Source: Xanthobacteraceae bacterium (GTDB taxonomy: Bacteria; Pseudomonadota; Alphaproteobacteria; Rhizobiales; Xanthobacteraceae). From it: a stretch of 64,000 nt of DNA. Location of the stretch: positions 1-64,000 of the forward strand of contig JARBUD010000023.1 of assembly GCA_029239875.1 (NCBI GenBank). Direction: 5' to 3'. Shown here piece by piece: positions 1 through 8,201 of this stretch; the stretch's first letter is position 1, and every line of letters starts with the position of its first letter. Below the pieces are notes generated by a model. The model made no database searches and had not been told where the DNA came from. It saw only the letters and a list, made by a program, of their open reading frames with translations. The position numbers and the translations under genes are program-made.

Positions 1-99
1 CGGGCGAAGTGCGAGGATTGCCAAAGCCTCGGCAATCCCCTCCATCGCGTTATGCAAAAGAATCCTCGCGGTCCCGCCTTAAGGCATTGAATGTGAAAG
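1..99. repeat. Left arm of a perfect long inverted repeat
   Basis: Bases 1-99 are the exact reverse complement of bases 424-522, with no mismatch found on reading both strands. The match stops at 99/424 (the next pair mismatches) and may continue to the left of the window. Each arm carries an internal hairpin with an 8-bp stem (GGATTGCC / GGCAATCC). No transposase is visible between the arms. The arms could be two opposed copies of a larger repeat, or the flanks of an invertible segment. Confidence 0.9.
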
Positions 100-423
100 T
101 ATAGGTCACGTGCCAGGCAGCTATTATTTAATAGAATTAATCTACAAGGATGAAGTTAAGAAAGGAGGTGGAGGCATGTCTATGGAGATGATCAAAAAAT
201 AATCTCTTACGTTCTGCGCGTAAAAAGGTACATATTTGTTTTAATGTGAGTATTGGCGGGTTTCCTATTGGGGTCACTTTTTGAGCTGGAGGTGTGGTGC
301 CAACCCTCTGGGGATACAAGCGGGTAGCCGAATCTGCTACAAAAACGGCGATTGGCTAGCCATCGGCAGGATGACTGAGTAGGAGCTGCGCAGAATCCCC
401 ACTGCCCATGAATGGTGAATACC
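100..423. other. AT-richer spacer between the inverted repeat arms
   Basis: This 324-bp spacer is clearly lower in GC than its surroundings. It holds no recognisable protein; a 60-codon minus-strand frame at 137-319 has no family resemblance I know. It contains a strong Shine-Dalgarno before an 8-codon frame (176-202, listed separately) and a short hairpin after it (TTACG...CGTAA, about 207-222). It may be a foreign remnant. Confidence 0.5.
176..202 (+). CDS. Possible 8-codon leader-like mini-ORF
   Basis: An AAGGAGGTGGAGGC ribosome binding site stands directly before ATG at 176. The frame reads MSMEMIKK and then a TAA stop. The site is unusually close to the anti-Shine-Dalgarno consensus. 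A TTACG/CGTAA hairpin follows the stop. It could be a regulatory leader peptide, or the surviving start of a gene truncated by rearrangement. No downstream gene in the same direction was recognised, so this call is tentative. Confidence 0.2.
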   Translation: MSMEMIKK

Positions 424-522
424 CTTTCACATTCAATGCCTTAAGGCGGGACCGCGAGGATTCTTTTGCATAACGCGATGGAGGGGATTGCCGAGGCTTT
501 GGCAATCCTCGCACTTCGCCCG
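424..522. repeat. Right arm of the long inverted repeat
   Basis: Exact inverted copy of bases 1-99. It includes the internal hairpin at about 486-510. The sequence beyond 522 cannot be compared because the partner lies outside the window. No known insertion-sequence end was recognised. Confidence 0.9.
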
Positions 523-915
523 CCATCCAACGGTTTTGCCGCTCTGCCGCTGAACTACACGGTCTCCACGTCCCCATATCTGCTTACGACTCGTTCCGCG
601 CGGTGCGAAGCACTGCCGGAGCTGCGCGACTTTGCAGCTCTTGCCGACGGCATCGTGCGAGCAGCGGGCTGTTGTCGAAACCTGAGTGTGGCTTGTCGCG
701 CCGTGGATCCTCGCATGCGGTCGGAAAAGGTGGCGTGGATCTGGGCTATACCGAGGCCTGACGGTCGAGTGATGGGCGCTCAGGCAGGCGTTGATGGCAG
801 GTGTGGACCGGCTGGACCGGCGTCGATCGACCGGACAAGCGCGGAGCGGTCCCAGGCGGCGCGTTTTTGGCCGCGCTCCTGGAAACCGCTCCGTCTGCAT
901 TGCGCCGCCATGGCC
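523..915. other. Intergenic stretch with no recognised gene
   Basis: This GC-rich stretch lies between the inverted repeat and the end of the DUF995 gene. Open frames exist on both strands, including a very long plus-strand frame continuing over the minus-strand operon, but none resembles a known protein. A tRNA D-arm-like string occurs at 541-560 on the minus strand without the rest of a tRNA. Confidence 0.5.
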
Positions 916-1425
916 TTAGCCACGCGCGCTCAGCTGCTTCAGCTCCAGCTTCACCTTGCCGACGCCGGCGCTCGCCTCGTCGCCGGCCTTGAACTTGGCA
1001 TACTCGTCACCGGCGGCCGACTGCGCGTGCTTGAAGACGTACCACGCGCCGCCCGGCTCCTTCTGCTGGTAGATCACCTGCTCGCCCGTCATGCGATGAC
1101 CGAAGCAGGTGATGTTGCGTCCGGACGGCCCGGTGCCATGCCAGATGGCGGAGAAGCAGACGCGGCCGAAGGGCGTCACGCGCCACTCGCCTTCGCCATA
1201 GCTGGCGTCCTTGCCGGAACCCGACCACGCGACGAAGCGGCGATCCGGCGAGAAATAGGCGGCTCCGTCCGACCAGACCCAGGTCTTGCCGGCGTAGAGC
1301 GTATAGAGATCGTTCGGCCGCAGCGCCGTCACGGCGGCCGGACGTGGGGCAGCCTCGGTGCTCGCCGAAAGGGTAGCAGTCATCGAGATGGCGATGGCTG
1401 CCAGAGCCAGTGTGGAGGTTCTCAT
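916..1425 (-). CDS. Secreted DUF995 family protein
   Basis: A 169-aa protein with an N-terminal signal peptide (MRTSTLALAAIAISMTATLS, cleavage probably near residue 26). The mature part has the DUF995 pattern: a TWVWSDGAAYFSPD segment, SYGEGEWRV, two cysteines in CFSAIWH and ITCFGHR, and EPGGAWYVFKH. DUF995 proteins are small exported proteins found mainly in Rhizobiales; their biochemical role is unknown. It is the last gene of the exopolysaccharide operon, 69 bp after the GH26-like gene. The ATG has AAGGAAG about 7 bases upstream. I infer a role in cell-surface polysaccharide handling from context only. Confidence 0.8.
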   Translation of the reverse strand: MRTSTLALAAIAISMTATLSASTEAAPRPAAVTALRPNDLYTLYAGKTWVWSDGAAYFSPDRRFVAWSGSGKDASYGEGEWRVTPFGRVCFSAIWHGTGPSGRNITCFGHRMTGEQVIYQQKEPGGAWYVFKHAQSAAGDEYAKFKAGDEASAGVGKVKLELKQLSARG

Positions 1426-1494
1426 GATGATCTTCCTTTCTGTCTGCTTGATGGATGGGCAGCGTCGCCGCGAACGCCGGCGCGCCGCGGGGTC

Positions 1495-2424
1495 TCAGTT
1501 CACGAAGCCACGCTGAAGCCGCCAGTCGGGCCGTCCATAGGGCTCCGGCCAGGCGTAGGGATCGGTGGCGTTGAAGTAGACCACCGCGACCAGCTGCGGG
1601 AATTCGCCTCCCGGGGCGCGCGAGTCCTGGAGCCACTGCTCCATGAACGCGCTGTCGCCCTGGAAGCCCAGCTCGGCAACCACGATGGGCTTGCCGAAAC
1701 CGACGACGCGCTTGTAGGCGGGGCCGAGGGCCTCCTTGAAGCTGCGGGCGTGGCCGTACTGGTCGACGTCGTACTGCTGGAGATCGAGCACGGTCAGCCC
1801 GATCTCGTCGACATAGGCGTCGCCCGGATAATAGGCGGCGAGGCGCTCCTCGCCGCGCGGCGACCACATGAAGCGGGCTTGCGGCGCGTCGATCCGGCAT
1901 TGGGAAACGAAATGCCGATAGGCCGCGGCATAGTCGCTGGGCGCCCAGCTCGACCAGGGGAAATGGCCGTTGGGCAGGTCCATTTCCTGGGCCCACCGGA
2001 TGGTCACGGGGCGGCCGAGCTTGCCGATCTCGCTGCACACCGACCTTGCCGGCCCGTCATAGGCGCCGGCGAGGATGCCGTGCAGCAACTGCTCGCTGGG
2101 GACGTTCGCCGCCGGCGACCAGGACCATGGCTCGACGGTGACCATCAGGTCGCGACGGCGCTCGCGGGCATAGGCGTCCGCCTTCGCCAGCGAGGTTGGG
2201 TCGGAATCGCGCCACGGGATGTAGACGTGCTCGATGCCGACGCTCTTGTCTCCCGCGAAGACGCCCTCGGGGTCATAGACGCCGAACTTCATCTGGTCGC
2301 CGGACTTCGCCGGCGGCCGCGGCGCAGGCTGGGACAGGCCCGGCGCGACGAGCGTGACCGCCGCCGCCAGTGTCACCAGGCCGGACACCGCTGCAACATA
2401 AGCCTTCTTGGACAGAGGTCTCAT
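1495..2424 (-). CDS. GH26-like glycoside hydrolase (beta-mannanase type), secreted
   Basis: A 309-aa protein with an N-terminal membrane anchor or signal sequence (residues 8-30). It resembles GH26 / ManB-type glycosidases: a barrel-like fold, a likely acid/base glutamate in WAQEMD (E147), a WSPR segment near 187 and a likely nucleophile in KPIVVAELGF (E251). It acts outside the cytoplasm. It lies 19 bp after the UDP-sugar dehydrogenase gene in an exopolysaccharide operon, so it probably trims, releases or edits the polymer made by the neighbouring membrane glycosyltransferase, a common pairing in EPS clusters. The true substrate is not readable from sequence. AAGGAGA precedes the ATG. Confidence 0.75.
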   Translation of the reverse strand: MRPLSKKAYVAAVSGLVTLAAAVTLVAPGLSQPAPRPPAKSGDQMKFGVYDPEGVFAGDKSVGIEHVYIPWRDSDPTSLAKADAYARERRRDLMVTVEPWSWSPAANVPSEQLLHGILAGAYDGPARSVCSEIGKLGRPVTIRWAQEMDLPNGHFPWSSWAPSDYAAAYRHFVSQCRIDAPQARFMWSPRGEERLAAYYPGDAYVDEIGLTVLDLQQYDVDQYGHARSFKEALGPAYKRVVGFGKPIVVAELGFQGDSAFMEQWLQDSRAPGGEFPQLVAVVYFNATDPYAWPEPYGRPDWRLQRGFVN

Positions 2425-2443
2425 TGCTTGTCTCCTTCCGTTT

Positions 2444-3835
2444 TCACTTGACGAGGATCGAAGCCGGCTCGCTGGGGATCGGCGGCGAGACGACCAGCTC
2501 CGGCGGCAGCTGGTGGACGGGGCCGCGAGGAGCGGGGCGGCCGATGTTCACCAGGTGGAAGCCGAAGCGGCGGGCGAGTTCCGGCGGGTACATGTTGCGC
2601 AGGTCGACCATGACGGGCGTGCGCATGATCCGATGCAGGCGGCCGAGGTCGAGCGAGCGCACCTCGTCCCACTCGGTCATCATCACGACCACGTCGGCGT
2701 CGGCCGCACATCGATAGGGATCGTCGTGGAACGCCACGTCGCTCAGCCGGTCGCGCGCCTGCCGCTGGCCCTGCGGGTCGTAGGCCGCGACCTCGGCGCC
2801 TGCCCGCTGCAGGTGGCGGATCAGCGGGATCGACGGCGCCTCCCGCATGTCGTCGGTGTCCGGCTTGAAGGTCAGGCCGAGCACGGCGATCTTCATACCG
2901 GTCACCGAACCGCCCGCCGCCCGCAGTACCTTCTGGGCCATGCGGTGCTTGCGGGCATTGTTGGCGGCGACGGTGCCTTCGACCACCCGCAGCGACACGC
3001 CATATTCCTGCGCGGTGTGCAGCAGGGCGCAGGTATCCTTCGGGAAGCAGGAGCCGCCGTAGCCGGGGCCGGCGAGCAAAAAAGCGCCGCCGATGCGGCT
3101 GTCGAGGCCGACGGCGGTGGCGAGCTCGGTCACGTCGCCCCCGACCTTCTCGCACAGATCGGCCATCTCGTTGATGAAGCTGATCTTGGTGGCGAGGAGG
3201 GCGTTGGCGGCGTACTTGATCAGCTCGGAGGTGCGCCGGCGGGTGACGATCTGCGGCGCGCCGGTGGCCTGCAGCGGCAGGTAGAGCCTGCGCAGCGTCT
3301 CCTCCGCCGCGGCGTCCTCGACCCCGAACACGATCCGGTCGGGGTGCTGGAAATCGGGGAGGGCGGAACCCTCGCGCAGGAATTCCGGGTTCGAGGCGAC
3401 GCAAAACGGCATGTCGGGACGAGTGCGCCGGATGATCTCCTCGACCGCGTCGCCGGTGCCGACCGGGACGGTCGATTTGACGACCACGGTGAGCGGACCC
3501 GTCATGGCATTGGCGATGTCCTTCGCCGCGCCGTACACCAGCGAGAGATCGGGCTCGCCGTCACTGTCACGCGGCGGTGTGCCGACGCAGATGAACGCGA
3601 CCTCGGCGCCGTCCAGCGCCTCCCGGGCCTGGGTGGTGAAGGTGAGGCGGCCCGTGGCGATGTTGCGCCCGAGGAGCACGTCGATGTCCGGCTCGTAGAT
3701 CGGGCTCCTGCCGTTGCGCAGCTTCTCCACCGTGGCGGCGTTCGTGTCGACGCAGACGACGCGGTTGCCCATTTCGGCGAAGCACACGCCGGCGACCAGG
3801 CCGACGTAGCCGGTTCCTATGACTGCGACTTTCAT
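2444..3835 (-). CDS. ugd: UDP-glucose 6-dehydrogenase (UGD family)
   Basis: A 463-aa cytosolic enzyme expected to oxidise UDP-glucose to UDP-glucuronate with NAD+. It has the N-terminal Rossmann motif GTGYVGL, a VKSTVPVGTGD segment, and the catalytic cysteine in GPGYGGSCFPKD, followed by the second nucleotide-binding domain with FKPDTDDMREAPS. Length is typical of the family. The ATG at 3835 overlaps the stop of the upstream glycosyltransferase by 4 bp, so translation is probably coupled. Together with the epimerases at 5772-7777 it supplies UDP-glucuronate and downstream UDP-sugars. GDP-mannose dehydrogenase is the main alternative within the superfamily, but the neighbours favour UDP-glucose. 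Confidence 0.9.
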   Translation of the reverse strand: MKVAVIGTGYVGLVAGVCFAEMGNRVVCVDTNAATVEKLRNGRSPIYEPDIDVLLGRNIATGRLTFTTQAREALDGAEVAFICVGTPPRDSDGEPDLSLVYGAAKDIANAMTGPLTVVVKSTVPVGTGDAVEEIIRRTRPDMPFCVASNPEFLREGSALPDFQHPDRIVFGVEDAAAEETLRRLYLPLQATGAPQIVTRRRTSELIKYAANALLATKISFINEMADLCEKVGGDVTELATAVGLDSRIGGAFLLAGPGYGGSCFPKDTCALLHTAQEYGVSLRVVEGTVAANNARKHRMAQKVLRAAGGSVTGMKIAVLGLTFKPDTDDMREAPSIPLIRHLQRAGAEVAAYDPQGQRQARDRLSDVAFHDDPYRCAADADVVVMMTEWDEVRSLDLGRLHRIMRTPVMVDLRNMYPPELARRFGFHLVNIGRPAPRGPVHQLPPELVVSPPIPSEPASILVK

Positions 3836-5775
3836 TCTGTTCTCCCGAAATTCCGCCTGCTCGGCGATTGGTCGACCTGTTGGCCGACGGACGGGGATGC
3901 GTTCCCCTGCTGGGGCCTCTCGGCCCAGGGCGGCACGAAGATGAGCTTGTGGCTGCCGTAGCCGAGGCCGGCCCCGGCGGCGGAGAAGACGGTGTAGGTG
4001 TAGGAGATCGGCAGCGCTCCCCAGGCGAGGGCGCCGAGACCTTCCGGGCCACGCTGGAAAGCGGCCACGAGGGGCAGCGCGAGCAGCCCGGCGACGAGCC
4101 CGGCCTCGATCTGCTTCCGGCCGCGCGGGCGTCGGCCTTCCGGATTCTCGATCCGGTGGCGCACCAGGATGACGATGACCAGGCCGGCGTAGAGCACCGC
4201 GTTGACGATGGCGAAGATGTAGAAGCCGCTTGCCGGCCCGACATTGTCCAGCAGGAGCACCGGCGCGGCCGAGCCGAGCGATATCGCGGCGTAGGGGGCG
4301 ACGACGCGCATCGGCACCGGCTCGACCGCGCCCTTGCCCTTCGGCGTGACGCGGAAATCGACGAAGGAGCCGGTGAAGAAGTCGCGCAGCGCGTAGATCG
4401 TGCCGAGCAGCGACCACGGCCACTTCGCCAGCACGAAGAGGATTTCCTCCCAGCTGAGCACCCGCGCATTCATCGGCCGCAGCCAGCCGCCGGCCCGCCA
4501 GCGGTAGATCATGCACAGCAGCACGATCGACATCGGCGCGTAGTGCACGAGGAAGTCGTAATAGGTGACGTCGGCGAAATGCTCGCGGCTGACGAGGGCC
4601 ACGACCGGCATCAGGAACAGCAGCGCCCAGATGCTCGAATAGAGCGGATACCAGAACTGGCAGAACAGGAACTGGAAGCGCAGGCGCGCAGGTAGGAGCG
4701 GCACGAGCGCGGGCGAGTAGCGCAGCAGAATGGTGACCAGGCTGCGCGCCCACTGGAATTCTTGCGTGGCAAGGTCCGCGAAGTTGCGCGGGCCGTCGCC
4801 GTTGGCGATGGCATCTATGGCATGGACGCCGCGCCAGCCGCCGGCGTTCATCATCAGCGTGGTGGAGTGGTCCTCGGCCAGTTCCGGGCCAAGCCCGCCG
4901 ATGGCCTCCAGCGCCTCGGTGCGCACCGCATAGTGCGAGCCGATGCACAGCGGCGCCCAGCCGCCGGTGTAGCCGGCCTGAAGCGGACCGTGCATCGAGG
5001 CTTCGGCGTAGAGGCGGGCGCGTGCCGCCCAGCTCTCGTCGGCGTTGCGGTCGCAGATGCTCGGCGCCGACACATAGCCGATCCTCGGATCGCTGAAGGG
5101 GGCGAGCATGCGCTCGAGGTAATGCCGGCTCGGCACGTGGTCGGCGTCCATCTGGACGACGAAATCGTACAGCCGATAGCCGAAGTGATCGTAGAAATAG
5201 GCGAGGTTGCCTTCCTTGCAGCGTACCCGGCGCGGCCAGTCCTGCCGCTGATAATCGTCGACGCCCTTGCGCGTCGAGACCCGGACGCCGTGCGCCGCGC
5301 ACCAGGCGAGGGTGTCGGCCGAGGGATCCTCGTCCGCCAGCCAGGTATCATGAGGGTAGGGCTGCGCGATCATGGCTTCGAGCGTGCGCGCCACGACCTC
5401 GAACGGCTCGGACGGCGCCTTCGTCACCACCATGGCGACGCGGCTGCCCTCGGGCAGCTGCGCCGCGCCCACGGGCTTGCGGCTGCCGACGAAGACGGTG
5501 AAGAAGTACACCGGCATCAGCGTGAGCCAGCCGAAAGGCAAGCTCGCGAAGACGAAGCGCCCGATGCTGGTGATGTGGGCGGGGTCGAGCCACCAGACCC
5601 AGAAATAGAGATAGGCGGCGATCCAGGCGGAGATGGCGAGGACAAGCTCGACCCGCTGCGCCGGCGAGAGCAGCGGCACGAGGGTCGCGCGCGGACGGTT
5701 GTAGGGCCGCCGGTCGGCGAAGGGCTCAGGCCTGTCGTCCGCCGCCGAGAGGATGACCGGAGGGACGTCGCTCAC
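3832..5775 (-). CDS. Membrane processive GT2 glycosyltransferase (cellulose synthase-like)
   Basis: A 647-aa membrane protein. Two N-terminal membrane segments (about 40-60 and 72-95) precede a cytosolic GT2 domain, and about six further segments follow. The processive-GT2 signature is present: an acidic ADEDPS, DADH (DxD-like), AEDHST (the TED-like base motif) and QEFQWARS (a Q-x-x-x-W variant of QxxRW). Such enzymes polymerise a nucleotide sugar and extrude the chain through the inner membrane. It overlaps galE and ugd by 4 bp each, so this operon probably makes one polysaccharide. No PilZ domain is evident. The polymer made cannot be told from sequence. Confidence 0.85.
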   Translation of the reverse strand: MSDVPPVILSAADDRPEPFADRRPYNRPRATLVPLLSPAQRVELVLAISAWIAAYLYFWVWWLDPAHITSIGRFVFASLPFGWLTLMPVYFFTVFVGSRKPVGAAQLPEGSRVAMVVTKAPSEPFEVVARTLEAMIAQPYPHDTWLADEDPSADTLAWCAAHGVRVSTRKGVDDYQRQDWPRRVRCKEGNLAYFYDHFGYRLYDFVVQMDADHVPSRHYLERMLAPFSDPRIGYVSAPSICDRNADESWAARARLYAEASMHGPLQAGYTGGWAPLCIGSHYAVRTEALEAIGGLGPELAEDHSTTLMMNAGGWRGVHAIDAIANGDGPRNFADLATQEFQWARSLVTILLRYSPALVPLLPARLRFQFLFCQFWYPLYSSIWALLFLMPVVALVSREHFADVTYYDFLVHYAPMSIVLLCMIYRWRAGGWLRPMNARVLSWEEILFVLAKWPWSLLGTIYALRDFFTGSFVDFRVTPKGKGAVEPVPMRVVAPYAAISLGSAAPVLLLDNVGPASGFYIFAIVNAVLYAGLVIVILVRHRIENPEGRRPRGRKQIEAGLVAGLLALPLVAAFQRGPEGLGALAWGALPISYTYTVFSAAGAGLGYGSHKLIFVPPWAERPQQGNASPSVGQQVDQSPSRRNFGRTE

Positions 5776-6758
5776 GAGTGTCCCCCATTGGCATGATAGC
5801 GCACGGCTGTGGCGACGATCGCGTCGAGGTCCGAATGACGCGGCGCGAAGCCGAGAATGCCGCGTGCCCGTGTGACGTCGGCATAGAGCGCGGGCGGATC
5901 GCCGATGCGACGCGGCGCGATGTGGATCGGCACGCTGCAGTTCATCTGGCGCTCGACCGCGCGGATCAGCTGCAGGATCGAGGTTCCGGTGCCCGAGCCC
6001 AGATTGGCCACGAGGCTATCGCCGCCGCTGAGCAGGTGGTCCAGCGCGCGAACATGGGCTTCGGCCAGATCGCTGACATGAACGAAGTCCCGCACGCAGG
6101 TGCCGTCGGGCGTCGGGTAGTCGTCGCCGTAGATCTCCAGCGGCCCGGCCTGGCCCATGGCGGCCATGATCGTCAGGGGGACGATGTGGGTCTCGGGGTC
6201 GTGCCGCTCGCCGAGCTCAAGCTGGGGGTCGGCGCCGGCAGCATTGAAGTAGCGCAGGGCGGCGAAATGCAGCCCGCTCGCATGTGCCTCGTCGGCCAGC
6301 ATTTCCTCAGCCATGAGCTTGGTCCGACCGTAGGGATTGATCGGGCATTGCTCGGCGGCCTCCGAAACGGGGAGGCGATCCGGGATGCCGTAGGTGGCGC
6401 AGGAGCTGGAGAAGACGAGGTGGTGCACATCCGCGAGCCGGCAGGCTTCGAGCAGCGACAGCGTGCCTCCCACATTGGTGCGGTAGTAGCGCGCGGGGAT
6501 GTGCACCGACTCGCCGACATAGGCGAGCGCCGCGAAGTGGATGACGGCGCTTATGCCGTGGTCGCGCATCGCCTCGGCGAGGCGCGGGGTGTCGAGTATG
6601 TCGCCGTACACGAAGGGTCCCCACCGCACCGCGTCGCGGTGGCCGAGGGAAAGGTTGTCGAAGGCGACGGGGCGGAAGCCGTTGGCCGCGAGCGCCTTGC
6701 AGGCGTGGCTGCCGATATAGCCGGCTCCGCCGGTGACGAGGATGCGGGGCGCGGTCAT
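5772..6758 (-). CDS. galE: UDP-glucose 4-epimerase
   Basis: A 328-aa short-chain dehydrogenase/reductase of the extended type. The NAD-binding motif is GGAGYIGS, with SSSCATYG carrying the catalytic Ser/Thr region and YGRTK the YxxxK pair. [18 protein letters not shown] and the C-terminal [12 protein letters not shown] segment are characteristic of GalE. It interconverts UDP-glucose and UDP-galactose in the cytosol for polysaccharide synthesis. It overlaps its upstream and downstream operon partners by 4 bp each. Confidence 0.92.
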   Translation of the reverse strand: MTAPRILVTGGAGYIGSHACKALAANGFRPVAFDNLSLGHRDAVRWGPFVYGDILDTPRLAEAMRDHGISAVIHFAALAYVGESVHIPARYYRTNVGGTLSLLEACRLADVHHLVFSSSCATYGIPDRLPVSEAAEQCPINPYGRTKLMAEEMLADEAHASGLHFAALRYFNAAGADPQLELGERHDPETHIVPLTIMAAMGQAGPLEIYGDDYPTPDGTCVRDFVHVSDLAEAHVRALDHLLSGGDSLVANLGSGTGTSILQLIRAVERQMNCSVPIHIAPRRIGDPPALYADVTRARGILGFAPRHSDLDAIVATAVRYHANGGHS

Positions 6759-7777
6759 GCGACGGCCTCCCGCACATCCGGCTCACGAACCAGTTCCTCG
6801 CGGAAATAGTCGATGGTGAGCGCGAGCCCGTCTTCCAGAGAGATGGTGGGAACCCAGCCCAGCAGGCGGGTCGCCTCGCCGATGTCCGGGCAGCGCCGGC
6901 GTGGATCGTCCACCGGCAGCGGCCGGTGCGAGATGCGCGAGGACGATCCCGTCATGCGCCGCACGATGCCGGCGAAGTCCTGGATGGTCCGCTCGTCGGG
7001 ATTACCGATATTAATCGGGCCTTCCACGCCGTCGGGCGTCGCCATCAGGCGTATGAGCGCTTCGACGGTTTCGTCGACGTAGCAGAAGGACCGTGTCTGC
7101 GAGCCGTCGCCGTAGACGGTCATGTCGGTTCCGCGCAGCGCCTCGATGATGAGGTTCGAGGTCACCCGCCCGTCGTCGCCGCGCATGCGCGGGCCGTAGG
7201 TGTTGAAGATCCGGGCGATCTTGATGCGGGTGCCGAAACGCCTTGCATAGTCGACGAACAGGCTCTCGGCGCAGCGCTTGCCCTCGTCGTAGCAGGCGCG
7301 CGGTCCCGTGGGGTCGACATACCCCCAGTAGGTCTCCGACTGCGGGCTGACCTGCGGGTCGCCATAGACCTCGGAGGTCGACGCCTGCAGGATGCGCGCA
7401 TCGTTTTCCTTCGCCAGCTTCAGGAGGTTCAGCGCGCCGAGGACGCTGGTCTTGGTCGTATGCACCGGATCGGCCCCATAGGCTGTGGGCGAGGCCGGGC
7501 AGGCGAGGTTGTAGATTTCGTCGACATCCACGGCGATCGGATCGATCACGTCGTGGCGGACGAGCGAGAAACGCGAATGACCAATCAGGTGTTCGACGTT
7601 CTGTCGCCGCCCCGTCGAAAAATTATCCAGGCAGATCACATAGGCTCCACCTTTGATCAATCGATCGCAAAGGTGTGAACCAATAAAACCAGCGCCGCCG
7701 GTGATCAAAATTCTCCGATCGTGCGCTGCATCGGCGATGTCGTAAGTCGTGAGGACACGCGTCATCGTTCCTTGCAT
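6755..7777 (-). CDS. NAD-dependent epimerase, UDP-glucuronate decarboxylase (UXS)-like
   Basis: About 340 aa. [12 protein letters not shown] binds [12 protein letters not shown] and YDEGKR hold the catalytic residues, and NTYGPRM and NIGNPDERT are typical of UDP-glucuronate decarboxylase and dTDP-glucose dehydratase-like enzymes. UXS would turn the UDP-glucuronate made by Ugd into UDP-xylose. It is the first gene of the polysaccharide operon. Three starts are possible: TTG 7798, ATG 7777 (AAGG 9 bases upstream, chosen) and ATG 7765. Confidence 0.8.
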   Translation of the reverse strand: MQGTMTRVLTTYDIADAAHDRRILITGGAGFIGSHLCDRLIKGGAYVICLDNFSTGRRQNVEHLIGHSRFSLVRHDVIDPIAVDVDEIYNLACPASPTAYGADPVHTTKTSVLGALNLLKLAKENDARILQASTSEVYGDPQVSPQSETYWGYVDPTGPRACYDEGKRCAESLFVDYARRFGTRIKIARIFNTYGPRMRGDDGRVTSNLIIEALRGTDMTVYGDGSQTRSFCYVDETVEALIRLMATPDGVEGPINIGNPDERTIQDFAGIVRRMTGSSSRISHRPLPVDDPRRRCPDIGEATRLLGWVPTISLEDGLALTIDYFREELVREPDVREAVA

Positions 7778-8201
7778 GATGCAGAACCTTGGAAGCAAAT
7801 CTGATGGGGGGATTGAGGCTGTCGGATTGAGCGCGTGACAGCGGGATGCAGGCAGATACGACGGCGCGTTCCTGCTAGACGCCAGGATCGAAAGTTACGC
7901 AGTTGTATTTAGTGCATGAGGCTGCACCGCTCGGGTGCCTGTCGCTTCTTCACAAGATATCTAACTCCGTAATGCCACCGGGATCGCCTAAAGCTGGTAG
8001 TCTGGATAATTAGATAACAATTCAAAATTACATCAAACTTACACTCTTTCTAAAATCTTTATAAAATCACGCGCGATGATTCGCCGATTTTTGGTCGGAT
8101 TTTCGGGGCGACGGACGTCCGCTGCATCTCGCTGGACGATAAGGGCAATTGGCCCGCCCTTGGGACGGCTAGAGGCGCTCGTGCAGGGGGCTTCTAGCAG
8201 G
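7778..8201. other. AT-richer intergenic region before the polysaccharide operon
   Basis: A 424-bp gap between the sensor kinase stop and the first gene of the polysaccharide operon, both on the minus strand. GC falls sharply at 7965-8075. It must contain the operon promoter, but I cannot point to a convincing -35/-10 pair. A weak hairpin at 8141-8161 (AAGGGC / GCCCTT) could end the kinase transcript. No gene is seen. Confidence 0.5.

Noticed and set aside
137-319. A 60-codon minus-strand frame between the inverted repeat arms
   Set aside because: No family resemblance and no clear ribosome site; the opposite strand has the better start signal.
541-560. tRNA-like string GTGTAGTTCAGCGGCAGAGC on the minus strand
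   Set aside because: It matches positions 8-25 of many tRNAs, but no anticodon arm, T-arm (GTTCGA) or matching acceptor stem follows. At most it is a fragment.
466-2451. A 661-codon plus-strand open frame over the hydrolase and DUF995 genes
   Set aside because: It is a shadow of high-GC minus-strand genes: the composition is alanine/arginine-rich, there is no family resemblance, and it covers well-supported genes on the other strand. Similar long shadows lie over ugd, gyrB, dnaN, coxA and others.
2444-5302. A continuous 952-codon frame suggesting a fusion of ugd with an upstream domain
   Set aside because: The upstream part is an out-of-frame reading of the GT2 gene. The conserved N-terminus of Ugd begins at ATG 3835.
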